Origin: Porticoccus sp950063125
GTDB lineage: Bacteria; Pseudomonadota; Gammaproteobacteria; Pseudomonadales; Porticoccaceae
Assembly: GCF_963973895.1 (NCBI RefSeq)
Contig: NZ_CAXBBF010000002.1
DNA length: 64,000 bases
Strand: one strand, 5' to 3'
The notes beneath the pieces are model-generated. The model ran no database searches. It was not told where the DNA came from and saw only the letters and a list, made by a program, of their open reading frames with translations. Of this stretch, positions 1-8,754 are shown piece by piece (position 1 is the first letter of the stretch; each line of letters starts with the position of its first letter). The position numbers and the translations under genes were made by a program.

Positions 1-625
1 CCGGGTTCAGGTCCTGATCTTCCGTTACCGAACGCGCATCATTCGTGACCACCGCTACATTGTTATTGGTCTCTCCGTTACTATTCTCATTCTCACTGGT
101 ATCTGCATTAGCAGTTGGATCAGGCAACGGTGGTGGCACATAGTCGGGATCAATACCCGCAGTTGGTGTCACTTCTCCGCCGAGCAAGGAAAATTGCAGG
201 CCCTGACCAATTTCATCACCCGTTCCAGAAGCACCATTCTCAGCACCTGCGGCTGTTGCATCCTGATCTTCTGCTATATCCTCACCGGCGACGAGTGTGG
301 CCAGCAAGTCCTGGAATTCGGGGTTTTCCTCTTCTGCAGACTCGATAGCCGCCAGCTGTTGATGACTGTCCAGGCCGACAACAAAAGAATCGCCACTATT
401 TAACTGGCGAACAGAGCCGTCGGCAAAACTGATCGCGACATGGCTACCATCAGTTACCTGAATAACGTCGCCTTCATGAATGGGATCACCCATTTTGAGC
501 TCGCGGAGGGAGCCGTCTGGAGAAACAACCACCACTGTGGCTCCTTCAGTCGATGCAACAAATCCGAGAATTTGCTGACCTTGACCGGACTCGACGGTGC
601 TTGCTTGTGAAGTTTGCTCGTTCAT
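1..625 (-). CDS. LapA-like giant adhesin, N-terminal retention module (partial)
   Basis: The frame opens with ATG at 625 behind a strong ribosome site (GGAGGG, 8 bases upstream) and stays open to the window edge, giving 208 codons; the rest lies outside. There is no Sec signal. Residues 16-85 form a compact beta-rich module with the DGS and FADGS turns typical of the retention module of LapA/BapA-type adhesins. Residues 124-127 read TAAG, the di-alanine site cut by the periplasmic protease LapG in this family. A Pro, Asp and Asn-rich linker begins near residue 150. In the family the module jams in the outer-membrane TolC pore and holds the adhesin on the cell until LapG cuts it. The secretion genes lie directly upstream on the same strand, which supports the call. 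The adhesive repeats and the RTX signal are not visible here. Confidence 0.85.
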   Translation of the reverse strand, partial: MNEQTSQASTVESGQGQQILGFVASTEGATVVVVSPDGSLRELKMGDPIHEGDVIQVTDGSHVAISFADGSVRQLNSGDSFVVGLDSHQQLAAIESAEEENPEFQDLLATLVAGEDIAEDQDATAAGAENGASGTGDEIGQGLQFSLLGGEVTPTAGIDPDYVPPPLPDPTANADTSENENSNGETNNNVAVVTNDARSVTEDQDLNP

Positions 626-693
626 AATTTTAACCCTCCCGGCTCAATCCGGCTTCAACTTGGTCACAGCCTGCTCAGACATGTAACCTGCTA

Positions 694-2010
694 TTAGAGT
701 TCTACGCCAACGGTGTAGAGTAGTTCTCCAATGGCGCGAAATATCCTGTATTCATTGTAGAGAAGATCCTGCCTGGCAGTGACCAGAGACTGTTTGGCGG
801 TGATCGTTTCATTTTCCGTATTCAAAAGATCAAGGAGTGTGCGGCGACCTAAATCAAACTGCTGAATATACGCTGCTTTTGTTGACTCGGAATCCCGAAC
901 ATAATCCTCGAGCACCGGGATTTGATCGCGAACTGCCTCATATGCAACCCAGGCCAAGCGCGTTTCCTGCTCGACCTGACGATAGGTGTTGTTGCGTACT
1001 TCTTTTGCCTTTTCCACCAAGTGGGCGAATTGTTGTTTCTTCGCCTCATCGGAACGACCTCGATAAAGGTTGTAACGCATACGCAACATGACTGTGAGAT
1101 CATCGACCTGTTCGTCTACACCATCGATATTTTTGTTGAGGTCACGCTCCAGCTCCACATGAAACTGTGGGTAAAAGGTACTTTTTGTCTGTTCGTACTG
1201 AAAGTTCACAGCTTTTACATCCGATGCAGCGGATTTCAGCAACGGATGCGCCTCGATAGCCTTGGCAATGGCTTCCTCAACTGTAGCAGGCAAATATTTA
1301 CTGTAGGTGCCGGGCGCAGCCAACTCACCTTCCTGGGGATAACGTCCAACTACCCGTTGAAAATTTGTTTTAGCATCCAGTAAATTTGCTGTCTGATTAA
1401 TCACGTTCGTTTTTGCCAGGGCCAAACGACCGGATATCTGATCGAAATCAGCGGTACTGCCCACGCCAGAATCGGCACGTTTTTTCATCTTGTCATAAAT
1501 ATTTTCATGTGTAGCCAATGTTTGCTTGGCCAACGCAAGAATGTCTTGCTGCTTGATCACCTCCAAATAGGACCTGACCACCTCCAGAGCAATATTCTCA
1601 CCCACGGAATAGGCACGATGCTCAGCACTTTCGTGCCTGGCAATCTGATTTTTGTGTTCATTTGGAGTACTAAATCCGTCAAACACTAGTTGTTTGACGT
1701 TTAACTGAGCCTCATGCCTCTCCAGTTCATTACGTGTGCGATCAGGATCAGAAAACTGTCGTGATGTGGGATCTCGCTCCTGGAAACCAAACCCGGCCAG
1801 TAGATCAACAGAAGGATAATAACCACCCAGTGCTTCCCTTATTTGCCTTTCCCGTGCATCAACTTCACGAAGTTCCGCCTGCACCTCCGGATTGGATTGC
1901 AATGTTTCGGCAATAGCATCCCGCATATTTATTGTTTGCGCATTCAATTGCATCGAAAGGCAAAGAGCCCCTGCAATAGAAAAAAATGTCAGATATCGAT
2001 TAAAAAACAT
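694..2010 (-). CDS. TolC-family outer-membrane channel of type I secretion (LapE-like)
   Basis: 438 residues with a signal peptide over about the first 24 residues, ending at LNAQT. Two repeats rich in long amphipathic helices follow, as in the TolC/LapE outer-membrane efflux family; family length is about 430-480. The start is supported by AGGAAG 5 bases upstream. It should form the trimeric barrel and periplasmic tunnel through which the adhesin leaves the cell. It lies between the HlyD-like adaptor (153 bases upstream) and the adhesin start (68 bases downstream), all on the minus strand, so one transcript or two closely spaced ones are likely. The AT-rich gap 2011-2162 could hold an internal promoter. 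General TolC function is certain; the link to this adhesin is inferred from position. Confidence 0.9.
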   Translation of the reverse strand: MFFNRYLTFFSIAGALCLSMQLNAQTINMRDAIAETLQSNPEVQAELREVDARERQIREALGGYYPSVDLLAGFGFQERDPTSRQFSDPDRTRNELERHEAQLNVKQLVFDGFSTPNEHKNQIARHESAEHRAYSVGENIALEVVRSYLEVIKQQDILALAKQTLATHENIYDKMKKRADSGVGSTADFDQISGRLALAKTNVINQTANLLDAKTNFQRVVGRYPQEGELAAPGTYSKYLPATVEEAIAKAIEAHPLLKSAASDVKAVNFQYEQTKSTFYPQFHVELERDLNKNIDGVDEQVDDLTVMLRMRYNLYRGRSDEAKKQQFAHLVEKAKEVRNNTYRQVEQETRLAWVAYEAVRDQIPVLEDYVRDSESTKAAYIQQFDLGRRTLLDLLNTENETITAKQSLVTARQDLLYNEYRIFRAIGELLYTVGVEL

Positions 2011-2162
2011 TATTACTTCCTGTCCTTCTTGTATTGCCTTGAGAATATAAAATCATAGTGATTATATATAGTTAGATTTATAACACAGAATTTGAATGAA
2101 CCAGTTACCGCTTGGATCGGTAAAATGACCACTCAAGTAGAGACCTATTTAAATTACGGCAA

Positions 2163-3527
2163 CTAGCGTTCCCTGAATGCTAACTCTTTGGTTTTCAGGA
2201 TGGGTTTTAGCAGATAGTCCAGAATGGTTTTCTGACCGGTCAGGATATCAACCTGAACGATCATCCCCGGAATAATTGGCAATGGATCGTCTTCGTTGCC
2301 CAAATGGCTGCTGTCCGTTCGCAGCCTTACCTGGTAGTAGCTGACGCCCTCCTCGTCCACAATCGTGTCCGGGCTGATTCTAATCACCTTGGCCGGCAAG
2401 CCACCATGAATCGAAAAATCGTAAGCCGTGAACTTGACCGTTGCCTGCTGTCCTGGATGGATAAAGGCGATATCGGAAGGCGATACACGGGCGTCCACCA
2501 ATAGTGAATCATCAAACGGCACAATCTCAACCAGATCCTGTCCGGGCTGAATGACGCCGCCGATCGTTTTGACCTTAATCTGCTTGACGATGCCTTTCAT
2601 GGGCGAACGAACCAGTGTCCTGGTCACTCGATCCTCCAACGCCTGATTACTTTGGCCGATACGACCAAGTTCAGCCATAACCTCATTCAGTTCTCCGCGG
2701 GACTCACTGGCAAAGGTTTGCGAATAGCTTTCAACATTTTTAATTGCCTCCTGGTAAGCAGATTCAAGCTGGGGAATTGATATTGCCGCCCTGTCCAGCT
2801 CACCTTTAAGATCGTTTGCCTGACGCTCCAATCGAAGCAATTCCACCTGGGAAACGGCACCCTGGGAAACCAGAGGGCGGGTAAACTCGAGCTCCTGACG
2901 AAGCAGGCGGTAACTGTCAGACAGGCTTTTTCGACTAACCCGCATCGAGGACAGCTCCTGTTTCTTTTGAGAAACCTTCTGATTGAGGCTATCTAACTGC
3001 GAGAGGTGAGCCTGCTTGCGGGATTCGTATAATGCCCGTTCACTGGCAACCAATATTTCATTGTGAACTCCACCCAATTTCTCCAGCTCTTCATCAAACT
3101 CGGTACTATTGGCTTCAGCTCGCAACCGGGCGGCTTTGACCGTCAACTGTTCGACTTGCAGCGAGCGCTCCCGGTAAGTCGATGCAAAAATGGTATCATC
3201 AATCTGTAAAAGCGGTTGGCCACGGTCGACAACCTCGCCCTCAGTGACAAACAGTACTTCCAGTATGCCACCCTCCAGATTCTGCACTATCTGGATATTG
3301 CTGGAAGGGACAATTTTGCCCTCCCCTCGGGCAAATTCATCAATTCTGGCCAAGCTGGCCCAGATCATCATAATGACCAGAAACGCTGCGATCACCCATA
3401 ACAACACCTGAGAAACAAAGGGCGACTGTTTCAGTACCGCCTCCGAGGAGTAGGACATGTACTTCAGGTCAACCGCAGAGGTCTTGTCCAGTTGACGGCG
3501 CAATTTTTCAAGTTGTTGTTTCGGCAT
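2163..3527 (-). CDS. HlyD-family periplasmic adaptor of type I secretion (LapC-like)
   Basis: 454 residues. A short cytoplasmic N-terminus and one membrane helix near residues 40-60 are followed by a lipoyl-like half, a long coiled coil (about 110-290, rich in Leu, Glu, Gln and Arg), the second lipoyl half and a beta-barrel domain. This is the order in HlyD, LapC and PrtE-type membrane fusion proteins. It should bridge the inner-membrane ABC transporter to the TolC channel. Its ATG overlaps the stop of the ABC gene as ATGA, which suggests translational coupling and fixed stoichiometry of the two inner-membrane parts. Length is normal for the family. Confidence 0.93.
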   Translation of the reverse strand: MPKQQLEKLRRQLDKTSAVDLKYMSYSSEAVLKQSPFVSQVLLWVIAAFLVIMMIWASLARIDEFARGEGKIVPSSNIQIVQNLEGGILEVLFVTEGEVVDRGQPLLQIDDTIFASTYRERSLQVEQLTVKAARLRAEANSTEFDEELEKLGGVHNEILVASERALYESRKQAHLSQLDSLNQKVSQKKQELSSMRVSRKSLSDSYRLLRQELEFTRPLVSQGAVSQVELLRLERQANDLKGELDRAAISIPQLESAYQEAIKNVESYSQTFASESRGELNEVMAELGRIGQSNQALEDRVTRTLVRSPMKGIVKQIKVKTIGGVIQPGQDLVEIVPFDDSLLVDARVSPSDIAFIHPGQQATVKFTAYDFSIHGGLPAKVIRISPDTIVDEEGVSYYQVRLRTDSSHLGNEDDPLPIIPGMIVQVDILTGQKTILDYLLKPILKTKELAFRER

Positions 3528-5689
3528 CAGCCTTTCCCTCTGATTTTGCCTTCCTTGAGGGCCGCCAGCACTTCCGACTTTGGACCGTCGCTAATGATCA
3601 CACCCCGATCCACCACAATCAGGCGGTCAACCAGACTCAACATACTCATCTTATGGGTAATGATCAGTAACGTACTGTCCGAAAAGCGGGTTTTGATCTG
3701 CTGGGTCAGGCGCTCTTCTGTCCCTTGATCCATGGCCGATGTCGGTTCATCCATCACCAGCACACGGGGTTTGCGAAGAAAAACCCGAGCCATCGCAATG
3801 GCGCTGCGTTGACCTCCGGAAAGTGTTTCTCCCCGCTCACCCACCGGCATTTCAAAACCCAATGGATGGCTATTGACCAACTCCAGTATGCCGGCCTGCT
3901 CTGCAGCATCGACCACCTGCTGATCTGTAATTCCATTCAGGCCAAACGTTATATTGTCCCGCAGCGTGCCAAAATACAGTTTTGCATCCTGTGCCACATA
4001 GGCCACGTTATGACGCAAATCTGCCGGATCGAGCTGATTGATATCGAAACCATCCATCAGCACGGACCCGCTGGTGGGCTCATACAAACGTATCAGAAGC
4101 TTGGCAAGGGTCGATTTACCAGAACCAATTCGACCGATAATCGCCACTTTCTCACCGGAGTTGATAGTGATATTGACATTTTCGAGTGCCGGCCTGGGCT
4201 GCTCCGGGTAACTAAACGTCACTTGCTTGATACGGATATCCCCGTGAAAAACAGGGCGCGTCAGGTAACGTTTTTCCGGTTCACGCTCAACCGGCAGGGC
4301 CATTACCTCATTCAGGGACTTCAGCGTCGCCTCCGCATGGTCATAACTGACCAGCAAATTAGCAATCTGACTAAGCGGCGCCAGTGCACGTCCATTCAAA
4401 ATCACACAGGCAATCAGACCACCGAGTGTGAGGTTCTGATCGGCAATCAAATAAACACCCCAAACCACGATGGCAACCATGGCTACCTGCTGCAAAAACT
4501 GAACAGCCTGAAGTGCACTGTTGGATGTCAAACGCGATTGCAGACTCCATTGGGAGACATAACCCACCGCCTGTTCCCAGCCTCGCTGAATTTGACTTTC
4601 GGCACCCAGTGTCTTGATGGTTTCGATACCTACCAGACTTTCGATTAATGTGGCATTTTTCTTGGCGCTACCCCGCATGACTTTTTCAATAGTGGGACGA
4701 AGCTTTTTTTGGGCACGAAAGCCAAGATACAGCGCTATCGGAAACACCGTTAAGGGAACAAAAACCAACCAGCCACCCAGGTACCAGATAAACACCATGA
4801 AAAGAATCACAAAAGGCAGATCGATCAATGTCAGTATGGTGGAAGAGGTGACAAAATTTCGCAGCATATCGAAATCGTGTAGGCGGGACGCAAAAGCACC
4901 GGTGGAATTGGGCCTGGCAGACATCTTCAGATTAAGCACCTTTTCGAGCAGTTGTGCAGAGAGCACCACATCTGAACGTTTTGCGGCCAGCTCTACCAGA
5001 TAGGCACGCAGCAGTTTTAAGACCAGATCAAATGTGTAGACTATGAGCACACCGACAGCCAGTGCCCAGAGAGTTTCTACTGCATTGTTAGGCACCACCC
5101 GGTCGTAGACATTCATGACAAACAGCGGTTGAGCCAAAACAAAGAAATTAATCAGGAAGGACGCCAGCAGGACATCGCGATAAATCTTCCAGGAACTGCG
5201 CATGACTCCCCAGAACCAATGATCTCCGGTTTTCTGATAAATTTTTGGCGTGCGGGAATCAAATTGCTGCATCGGCCTGACATAAAAGACATGGCCACTG
5301 TGGAGTCCTTTTAGTGTTTCATAATCCACTTGCTCGGAAGTATTGTTTTGAGGATCGGTTAATACGGCCAATTGCAACTCAGCATCCAGGCTGGACAAAA
5401 CCACTGCCTGACCATTGTTAAGTAGCAGCACACAGGGTAAAACTTCCTGCGGAATATTATCCAGTTGCCGAGCAAGCAGAATGGAGGCCAGGCCCGCCCG
5501 GTTTGCCGCCCGGTTAAACAACTCCGGCGTCAGTTTTCCATCTACCAGCGGTAAGCCGGATGACAGAGCAGAAAGTGAGGTCGGGCGACCTTCCAGTCCA
5601 GCCAACAACAACAGGCAATCCATAAGCTCATGGGTGTTAATCTCTGCCGTATCCTGATGATATGCTGCTTTTTGCTCAGGCGTAGTCAT
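3527..5689 (-). CDS. Type I secretion ABC transporter, permease-ATPase (LapB-like)
   Basis: 720 residues. The first 150 or so resemble a C39 peptidase fold but show no catalytic Cys-His pair, so this is the C39-like domain that docks RTX-type substrates. A six-helix exporter domain covers roughly 165-440. The ATPase domain has Walker A GRIGSGKS near 518, the LSGGQR signature near 623 and Walker B VLVMDEP near 644. LapB/HlyB-type transporters use this architecture to push a large C-terminal-signal substrate straight from cytoplasm to outside. It is the first gene of the minus-strand secretion cluster and is divergent from dusA across a 147-base intergenic region that should hold the promoters of both. 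Confidence 0.94.
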   Translation of the reverse strand: MTTPEQKAAYHQDTAEINTHELMDCLLLLAGLEGRPTSLSALSSGLPLVDGKLTPELFNRAANRAGLASILLARQLDNIPQEVLPCVLLLNNGQAVVLSSLDAELQLAVLTDPQNNTSEQVDYETLKGLHSGHVFYVRPMQQFDSRTPKIYQKTGDHWFWGVMRSSWKIYRDVLLASFLINFFVLAQPLFVMNVYDRVVPNNAVETLWALAVGVLIVYTFDLVLKLLRAYLVELAAKRSDVVLSAQLLEKVLNLKMSARPNSTGAFASRLHDFDMLRNFVTSSTILTLIDLPFVILFMVFIWYLGGWLVFVPLTVFPIALYLGFRAQKKLRPTIEKVMRGSAKKNATLIESLVGIETIKTLGAESQIQRGWEQAVGYVSQWSLQSRLTSNSALQAVQFLQQVAMVAIVVWGVYLIADQNLTLGGLIACVILNGRALAPLSQIANLLVSYDHAEATLKSLNEVMALPVEREPEKRYLTRPVFHGDIRIKQVTFSYPEQPRPALENVNITINSGEKVAIIGRIGSGKSTLAKLLIRLYEPTSGSVLMDGFDINQLDPADLRHNVAYVAQDAKLYFGTLRDNITFGLNGITDQQVVDAAEQAGILELVNSHPLGFEMPVGERGETLSGGQRSAIAMARVFLRKPRVLVMDEPTSAMDQGTEERLTQQIKTRFSDSTLLIITHKMSMLSLVDRLIVVDRGVIISDGPKSEVLAALKEGKIRGKG

Positions 5690-5836
5690 AAATATTATTC
5701 TTCGTGAATGGTCAGTATCAGTGGCTGGGCAATGCTAACATGCCGGTGACTGAACACCCAGCGGGGTTATTTTGGTGGTATTTGCCGATATAATTCCAGC
5801 CCACACACTTACTTTACAGACAAATCAGTTGTACCC

Positions 5837-6865
5837 ATGCCAACCAGTAGCAGCCCTTTAATCAGCCCGGTAAACCGTCGTTTCTCTATCGCACCCATGA
5901 TGGACTTGACTGATCAATACTGTCGTTATTTTCACCGGCTGCTGAGCAGGCAAAGTGTCCTCTATACAGAAATGGTCACCACCGGGGCGTTAATTTACGG
6001 CAACAGGCCAAGACATTTACAGTTTCACTCAGCGGAACACCCTGTGGCTTTGCAGCTTGGTGGCAGTGACCCCACCGAGCTCGCCACGGCTGTTAATATT
6101 GCCAGTAGTTACTGTTACGACGAGATCAACCTGAACTGTGGCTGTCCCAGCGACCGGGTACAGTCAGGCAAGTTCGGTGCAATTTTAATGAAAGACCCCG
6201 AACTGGTCGCTCAGTGTTTTCAGGCCATGCAGGAAGTGAGCACAGTTCCAGTCACGATCAAACACCGTACCGGGATTGATGAACAGGACAGTTATGCCTT
6301 GCTATGTGACTTTATCGGCACTGTTGCAGAAGCAGGCTGTCAAACCTTTATCGTTCATGCGCGCAAAGCCTGGTTAAAGGGCTTAAGTCCGAAGCAGAAT
6401 CGTGATATTCCGCCACTGGAATACGAGAAGGTTTATCGCCTGAAAAAGGACTTTCCACAACTGGAAATCATTCTAAATGGTGGTGTCACAACACTAAATG
6501 ATACCAAGGCACATCTGAACCACGTCGATGGTGTGATGATGGGTCGTGAAGCATACCAAAATCCTTATTTACTCGCTGAGGTGGATCGAGAGCTCTACCA
6601 CGATCACCGTTCATCACCCACCAGAGAGCAAATACTGGAGAGCTTCGCTGTTTTTATGACAGAGGAACTGGCTAAAGGCACCAAGCTCAGTCATATGACC
6701 AGACATATTCTAGGAATCTATCAAGGCATGCCGGGCGGAAGAAAATTTCGGCGTTACATTAGTGAACATGCTCACCGGCCAGACGCCGGTATAGAGGTTC
6801 TTTACGGTGCCATGGCAACAATGCATGGCACTCAAACCCACATACAACTAACCGAGCCTATTTAA
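5837..6865 (+). CDS. dusA: tRNA-dihydrouridine(20/20a) synthase DusA
   Basis: 342 residues, a TIM-barrel flavoprotein that reduces uridines 20/20a in the tRNA D-loop. Visible family marks are the N-terminal APMMDLTD, the LQLGGSDP stretch, the catalytic-cysteine segment NLNCGCPSDRVQ (about 97-108), the HARKAWLKGLSPK loop, and the glycine-rich VMMGREAYQNP phosphate-binding region. The C-terminal helical domain has the MTRHILGIYQG motif specific to DusA rather than DusB/C. One base separates its stop from the start of tal, so the two are probably co-transcribed. A dus-tal neighbourhood is also known in pseudomonads, from memory. Confidence 0.96.
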   Translation: MPTSSSPLISPVNRRFSIAPMMDLTDQYCRYFHRLLSRQSVLYTEMVTTGALIYGNRPRHLQFHSAEHPVALQLGGSDPTELATAVNIASSYCYDEINLNCGCPSDRVQSGKFGAILMKDPELVAQCFQAMQEVSTVPVTIKHRTGIDEQDSYALLCDFIGTVAEAGCQTFIVHARKAWLKGLSPKQNRDIPPLEYEKVYRLKKDFPQLEIILNGGVTTLNDTKAHLNHVDGVMMGREAYQNPYLLAEVDRELYHDHRSSPTREQILESFAVFMTEELAKGTKLSHMTRHILGIYQGMPGGRKFRRYISEHAHRPDAGIEVLYGAMATMHGTQTHIQLTEPI

Positions 6866-6866
6866 T

Positions 6867-7820
6867 ATGACCAGCAAACTGGATCAATTGCGTGAAATGA
6901 CTGTCGTTGTTGCAGATACTGGTGACATTGATGCCATTAACCTCTATCAACCCATTGATGCCACCACCAACCCATCCCTGATCCTGAAAGCTGCTGAGTT
7001 AGAACGTTATCGCCCCTTGCTGGAGCAGTCTGTCAACCGGGCCAGACAGTCACATTCAGACTGGCTGCCGGAATGCATGGACACACTGGCTGTAGGCATC
7101 GGCCGTGAAATACTTCAGGTGATTCCCGGTCGGGTCTCAACAGAAATTGACGCCCGCCTCTCGTTCGACACAGAAGCGACTATCGCACGGGGTATGAACC
7201 TGGTGGAGAAATACCAGAATGCCGGTATTGCCAGTGACAGGATTTTGCTGAAGATAGCGGCAACCTGGGAGGGCATACGCGCCGCTGAACAACTGGAAAA
7301 AGCCGGCATCCAGTGTAATTTGACGCTCATCTTCAGTTTTGAGCAGGCAGCGGCAGCAGCAGATGCGGGCGCCTTTTTGATCTCCCCTTTTGTGGGTCGT
7401 ATTCTCGACTGGCATAAACGTCACAGCGGCAAGACAGATTACCTCCCCGAAGAGGATCCCGGTGTTCTCTCAGTGAAATCGATCTACAACTTTTACAAGC
7501 AATACGGTTACGACACTATCGTCATGGGTGCCAGTTTTCGAAATACGGATCAAATCGAGGCTCTTGCAGGCTGTGATCGTCTGACCATAAGCCCGCAACT
7601 GCTGGAAGCATTGAACAATGATGGCGGCCACCTGGTGCGCCAACTTCATCCGGACAATGCAGGAGAAGCCATCAATTACGACCAGACAAATGAAGCAAGC
7701 TTTCGTTATCAATTAAACAACAATGCAATGGCCACCGAAAAACTCGCCGAGGGAATACGCAATTTCATCGCTGATCAGGACAAACTGGAGATACGGCTGA
7801 TGGGAGAAACAGCTCGATGA
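6867..7820 (+). CDS. tal: Transaldolase
   Basis: 317 residues, the length of the TalB class. It transfers a dihydroxyacetone unit between sugar phosphates in the non-oxidative pentose phosphate pathway. Diagnostic segments are DATTNPSLILKAA near the N-terminus and KIAATWEGIRAAEQLEK, whose first lysine (about residue 129) forms the Schiff base, followed by the CNLTLIFSFEQA strand and the SPFVGRILDW segment. The gene starts one base after dusA ends and its stop overlaps the next start as ATGA, so dusA-tal-terB read as one operon. Confidence 0.97.
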   Translation: MTSKLDQLREMTVVVADTGDIDAINLYQPIDATTNPSLILKAAELERYRPLLEQSVNRARQSHSDWLPECMDTLAVGIGREILQVIPGRVSTEIDARLSFDTEATIARGMNLVEKYQNAGIASDRILLKIAATWEGIRAAEQLEKAGIQCNLTLIFSFEQAAAAADAGAFLISPFVGRILDWHKRHSGKTDYLPEEDPGVLSVKSIYNFYKQYGYDTIVMGASFRNTDQIEALAGCDRLTISPQLLEALNNDGGHLVRQLHPDNAGEAINYDQTNEASFRYQLNNNAMATEKLAEGIRNFIADQDKLEIRLMGETAR

Positions 7821-8269
7821 TAGACCAGATCAAACAGTTTTTTTCCGCCCGAATTGATGAACCTCACGGCGAGCCCGTTCACCAGAGACAGCTCGCGGCG
7901 GCGGCGCTTATGGTTGAAATCATGGTCATTGACAGGACCCTGGACGAACAGGAACAGGAGATTATCCGGCAGCTACTGGAAAACCAGTTTTCCCTGTCAC
8001 ACGAGGAAATCGAGACGTTGGTCCGTCTCGCTCACAGCGAAGTTAACGATGCCACATCACTGTTTCAGTTCACTCGACTGATCAATGATCATTTTGACGT
8101 GCACGAAAAAAGGGAGCTGATTGAAAACCTATGGCGAGTTGCCTTTGCTGACGATCAATTGGACAAACACGAAGAAGCACTGATTCGGCGAATTTCAGAG
8201 TTACTGTACGTTTCCCACACAGATTTCATTCAGGCAAAACACCGTGCCAGCCAGAACAACGGAAGTTAA
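7817..8269 (+). CDS. TerB-family protein
   Basis: 150 residues, all alpha-helical, matching the TerB/DjlA-N fold: a first helical pair with the acidic VIDRTLDEQEQEII stretch, and a pseudo-repeated second half with the equivalent FADDQLDKHEEALI. These Asp/Glu loops bind divalent metal in TerB relatives. The cellular role is unknown; stand-alone TerB proteins are usually called tellurite-resistance-like without evidence of that function. It overlaps tal by four bases. Its 3' end overlaps the convergent STAS gene: both stop codons lie within the palindrome GTTAAC at 8265-8270. Confidence 0.8.
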   Translation: MIDQIKQFFSARIDEPHGEPVHQRQLAAAALMVEIMVIDRTLDEQEQEIIRQLLENQFSLSHEEIETLVRLAHSEVNDATSLFQFTRLINDHFDVHEKRELIENLWRVAFADDQLDKHEEALIRRISELLYVSHTDFIQAKHRASQNNGS

Positions 8270-8754
8270 CGGGTCTGCTCGAGAGAGCGTATCAAATCGA
8301 TGAATTCCTGCTGATTTCGCTCATTCAACACTGACAACAACCGGTGCGCTTCAAGCACACGATCCCGAACCTCTTCTACTTCCACATCTGAACTGATATC
8401 CGGCAACTCCTGATAGTCTGCAGCCGACGACGATTCCTGGATGATATTAAATATCTCATCCAATCCCATCACAGCAAGCACCTGATAAAGGCTTTCATCA
8501 TTACAGAACACAGTAGGCTTGATACCAAAATGGTCATGACTATAGATAGCAAGCTTGGCCAACAAACCCAGTGTCGTGCTATCGACGGCAACAGCATCAA
8601 GCATGTCGATCACCACCTCGGCGACGTTACCGGTCTGAAAAATGGCTTCAATATAGTTGTTCAGCGAAGTGCACAGAGTTACGCGCACGTCCCCAACCAG
8701 CTTGATAAGATAAACATCATCATCATGAGAAACCAGAATTTTACCCGGTTGCAC
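8266..8754 (-). CDS. STAS-domain anti-sigma-factor antagonist (RssC/HsbA-like)
   Basis: I choose the GTG at 8754 (162 residues). It has AGGGGG five bases upstream and overlaps the phosphatase stop as TAGTG. A longer frame to 8820 reads a different frame of the phosphatase gene and has no such site. Residues 1-105 are a STAS fold with the phosphorylatable-serine loop MLDAVAVDSTTLG. The remaining acidic and helical tail (about 110-162) resembles the C-terminal extension of Pseudomonas HsbA/RssC proteins. In this family the unphosphorylated antagonist binds an anti-sigma factor or another partner, and the neighbouring PP2C phosphatase removes the phosphate. The kinase is not in the window. Confidence 0.85.
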   Translation of the reverse strand: MQPGKILVSHDDDVYLIKLVGDVRVTLCTSLNNYIEAIFQTGNVAEVVIDMLDAVAVDSTTLGLLAKLAIYSHDHFGIKPTVFCNDESLYQVLAVMGLDEIFNIIQESSSAADYQELPDISSDVEVEEVRDRVLEAHRLLSVLNERNQQEFIDLIRSLEQTR

